Source: Flavobacterium shii (GTDB taxonomy: Bacteria; Bacteroidota; Bacteroidia; Flavobacteriales; Flavobacteriaceae). Taken from it: a stretch of 64,000 bases of DNA. The notes beneath the pieces were generated by a model, which was given only the letters and a program-made list of their open reading frames with translations, ran no database searches and was not told the origin of the DNA. Positions 63,688-64,000 of the stretch are shown here, one piece after another; within the stretch, counting starts at the first letter, position 1, and every line of letters begins with the position of its first letter. The stretch lies in assembly GCF_025847235.1 (NCBI RefSeq), contig NZ_JAOZEW010000013.1, positions 1 to 64,000 on the forward strand, read 5' to 3'. A program made the translations under genes and the position numbers.

Positions 63688-64000
63688 ATATAATTTTGGT
63701 AGGTGTTTCGAAAATTAGCATTCGTTAAAATTCTTAATTAGCATTTGATTTCTTTAAAAAAATCAAAATATTGATGTGTTTAATTTAGTATTTAACATAT
63801 TGAATGATATTCATTAAAAGGATACTTATTGAGAATAATTAATTGTTTAGTATTTACATTAAATAATATTATTTGTTAACTTTTGTTTGTTTGTAAATTT
63901 TTAATTTATTGATTTTCATCTTTTTAGGTTGTATTTTTTGTAAGCTTTTTGCAGGTTGTTTTTTTTATAGTTTAATTATTTTTAAATTTACTTCAGAATT
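63688..64000. other. AT-rich region at window end
   Basis: About 310 bases with no gene visible; T-rich toward the end. Probably leader DNA of a gene outside the window. Confidence 0.4.

Noticed and set aside
1..64000. tRNA, rRNA, IS transposase, integrase or toxin-antitoxin genes
   Set aside because: I looked on both strands and found no cloverleaf, rRNA segment or matching protein motif.

Overview
The window is AT-rich and looks like a chromosomal segment of a Flavobacterium-type Bacteroidota. Supporting signs are type IX secretion and gliding genes (gldL, gldM, a PorP/SprF protein, a CHU_C-type sorting domain), a SusC/SusD pair with a FecI/FecR regulator, many AraC regulators, an almost complete lack of Shine-Dalgarno sequences, and several copies of the flavobacterial -7 element TAnnTTTG. 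No rRNA, tRNA, CRISPR array or insertion sequence was seen.

Layout. 1-7480: three secreted surface or fibre-type proteins, one partial, one with a long collagen-like Gly-X-Y tract and one with repeated beta-sandwich-like modules. 7481-11157: accessory, repeat-rich DNA with a phytanoyl-CoA dioxygenase-like gene framed by ~105-bp inverted repeats, a degenerate Hint-domain protein, and about 1.5 kb of non-coding DNA with nested inverted repeats and orphan hairpins. 11158-15465: a T9SS cassette (CHU_C protein, PorP/SprF, OmpA/PD40 protein). 15984-23238: three paralogous AraC regulators, a Rnk/GreA-like protein, a DMP19-like protein and a sigma54-type two-component system. 23525-25530: a MarR regulator and MATE efflux pump with matching palindromic sites upstream of both. 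25624-31997: short-chain dehydrogenases, an epimerase, a 2H phosphoesterase and two AraC regulators. 32063-40074: FecI-FecR-SusC-SusD and a divergent secreted PI-PLC-like enzyme. 40164-41171: a YhcG-type nuclease gene.

41308-51492 holds the most interesting locus. Nine closely spaced + strand genes encode a VioB N-terminal-like protein, a separate VioB-type ferritin-like protein, a VOC protein, and then what I recognise as a complete eboABCDEF cluster (EboA, TatD-like hydrolase, UbiA prenyltransferase, dehydroquinate-synthase-like cyclase, TIM-barrel protein, NPP-type phosphatase). In cyanobacteria ebo genes take part in export of a scytonemin precursor, and VioB-family enzymes couple oxidised aromatic amino acids. 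Their union in one apparent operon suggests an uncharacterised aromatic or indolic metabolite pathway; that is inference.

51556-64000: a secreted metallophosphoesterase, an EamA transporter, an AraC regulator divergent from an MFS exporter, a gldL-gldM pair without gldK or gldN beside it, a PfkB sugar kinase, and an HxlR regulator divergent from a serine hydrolase-MFS pair. Most operon ends carry clear hairpin terminators.
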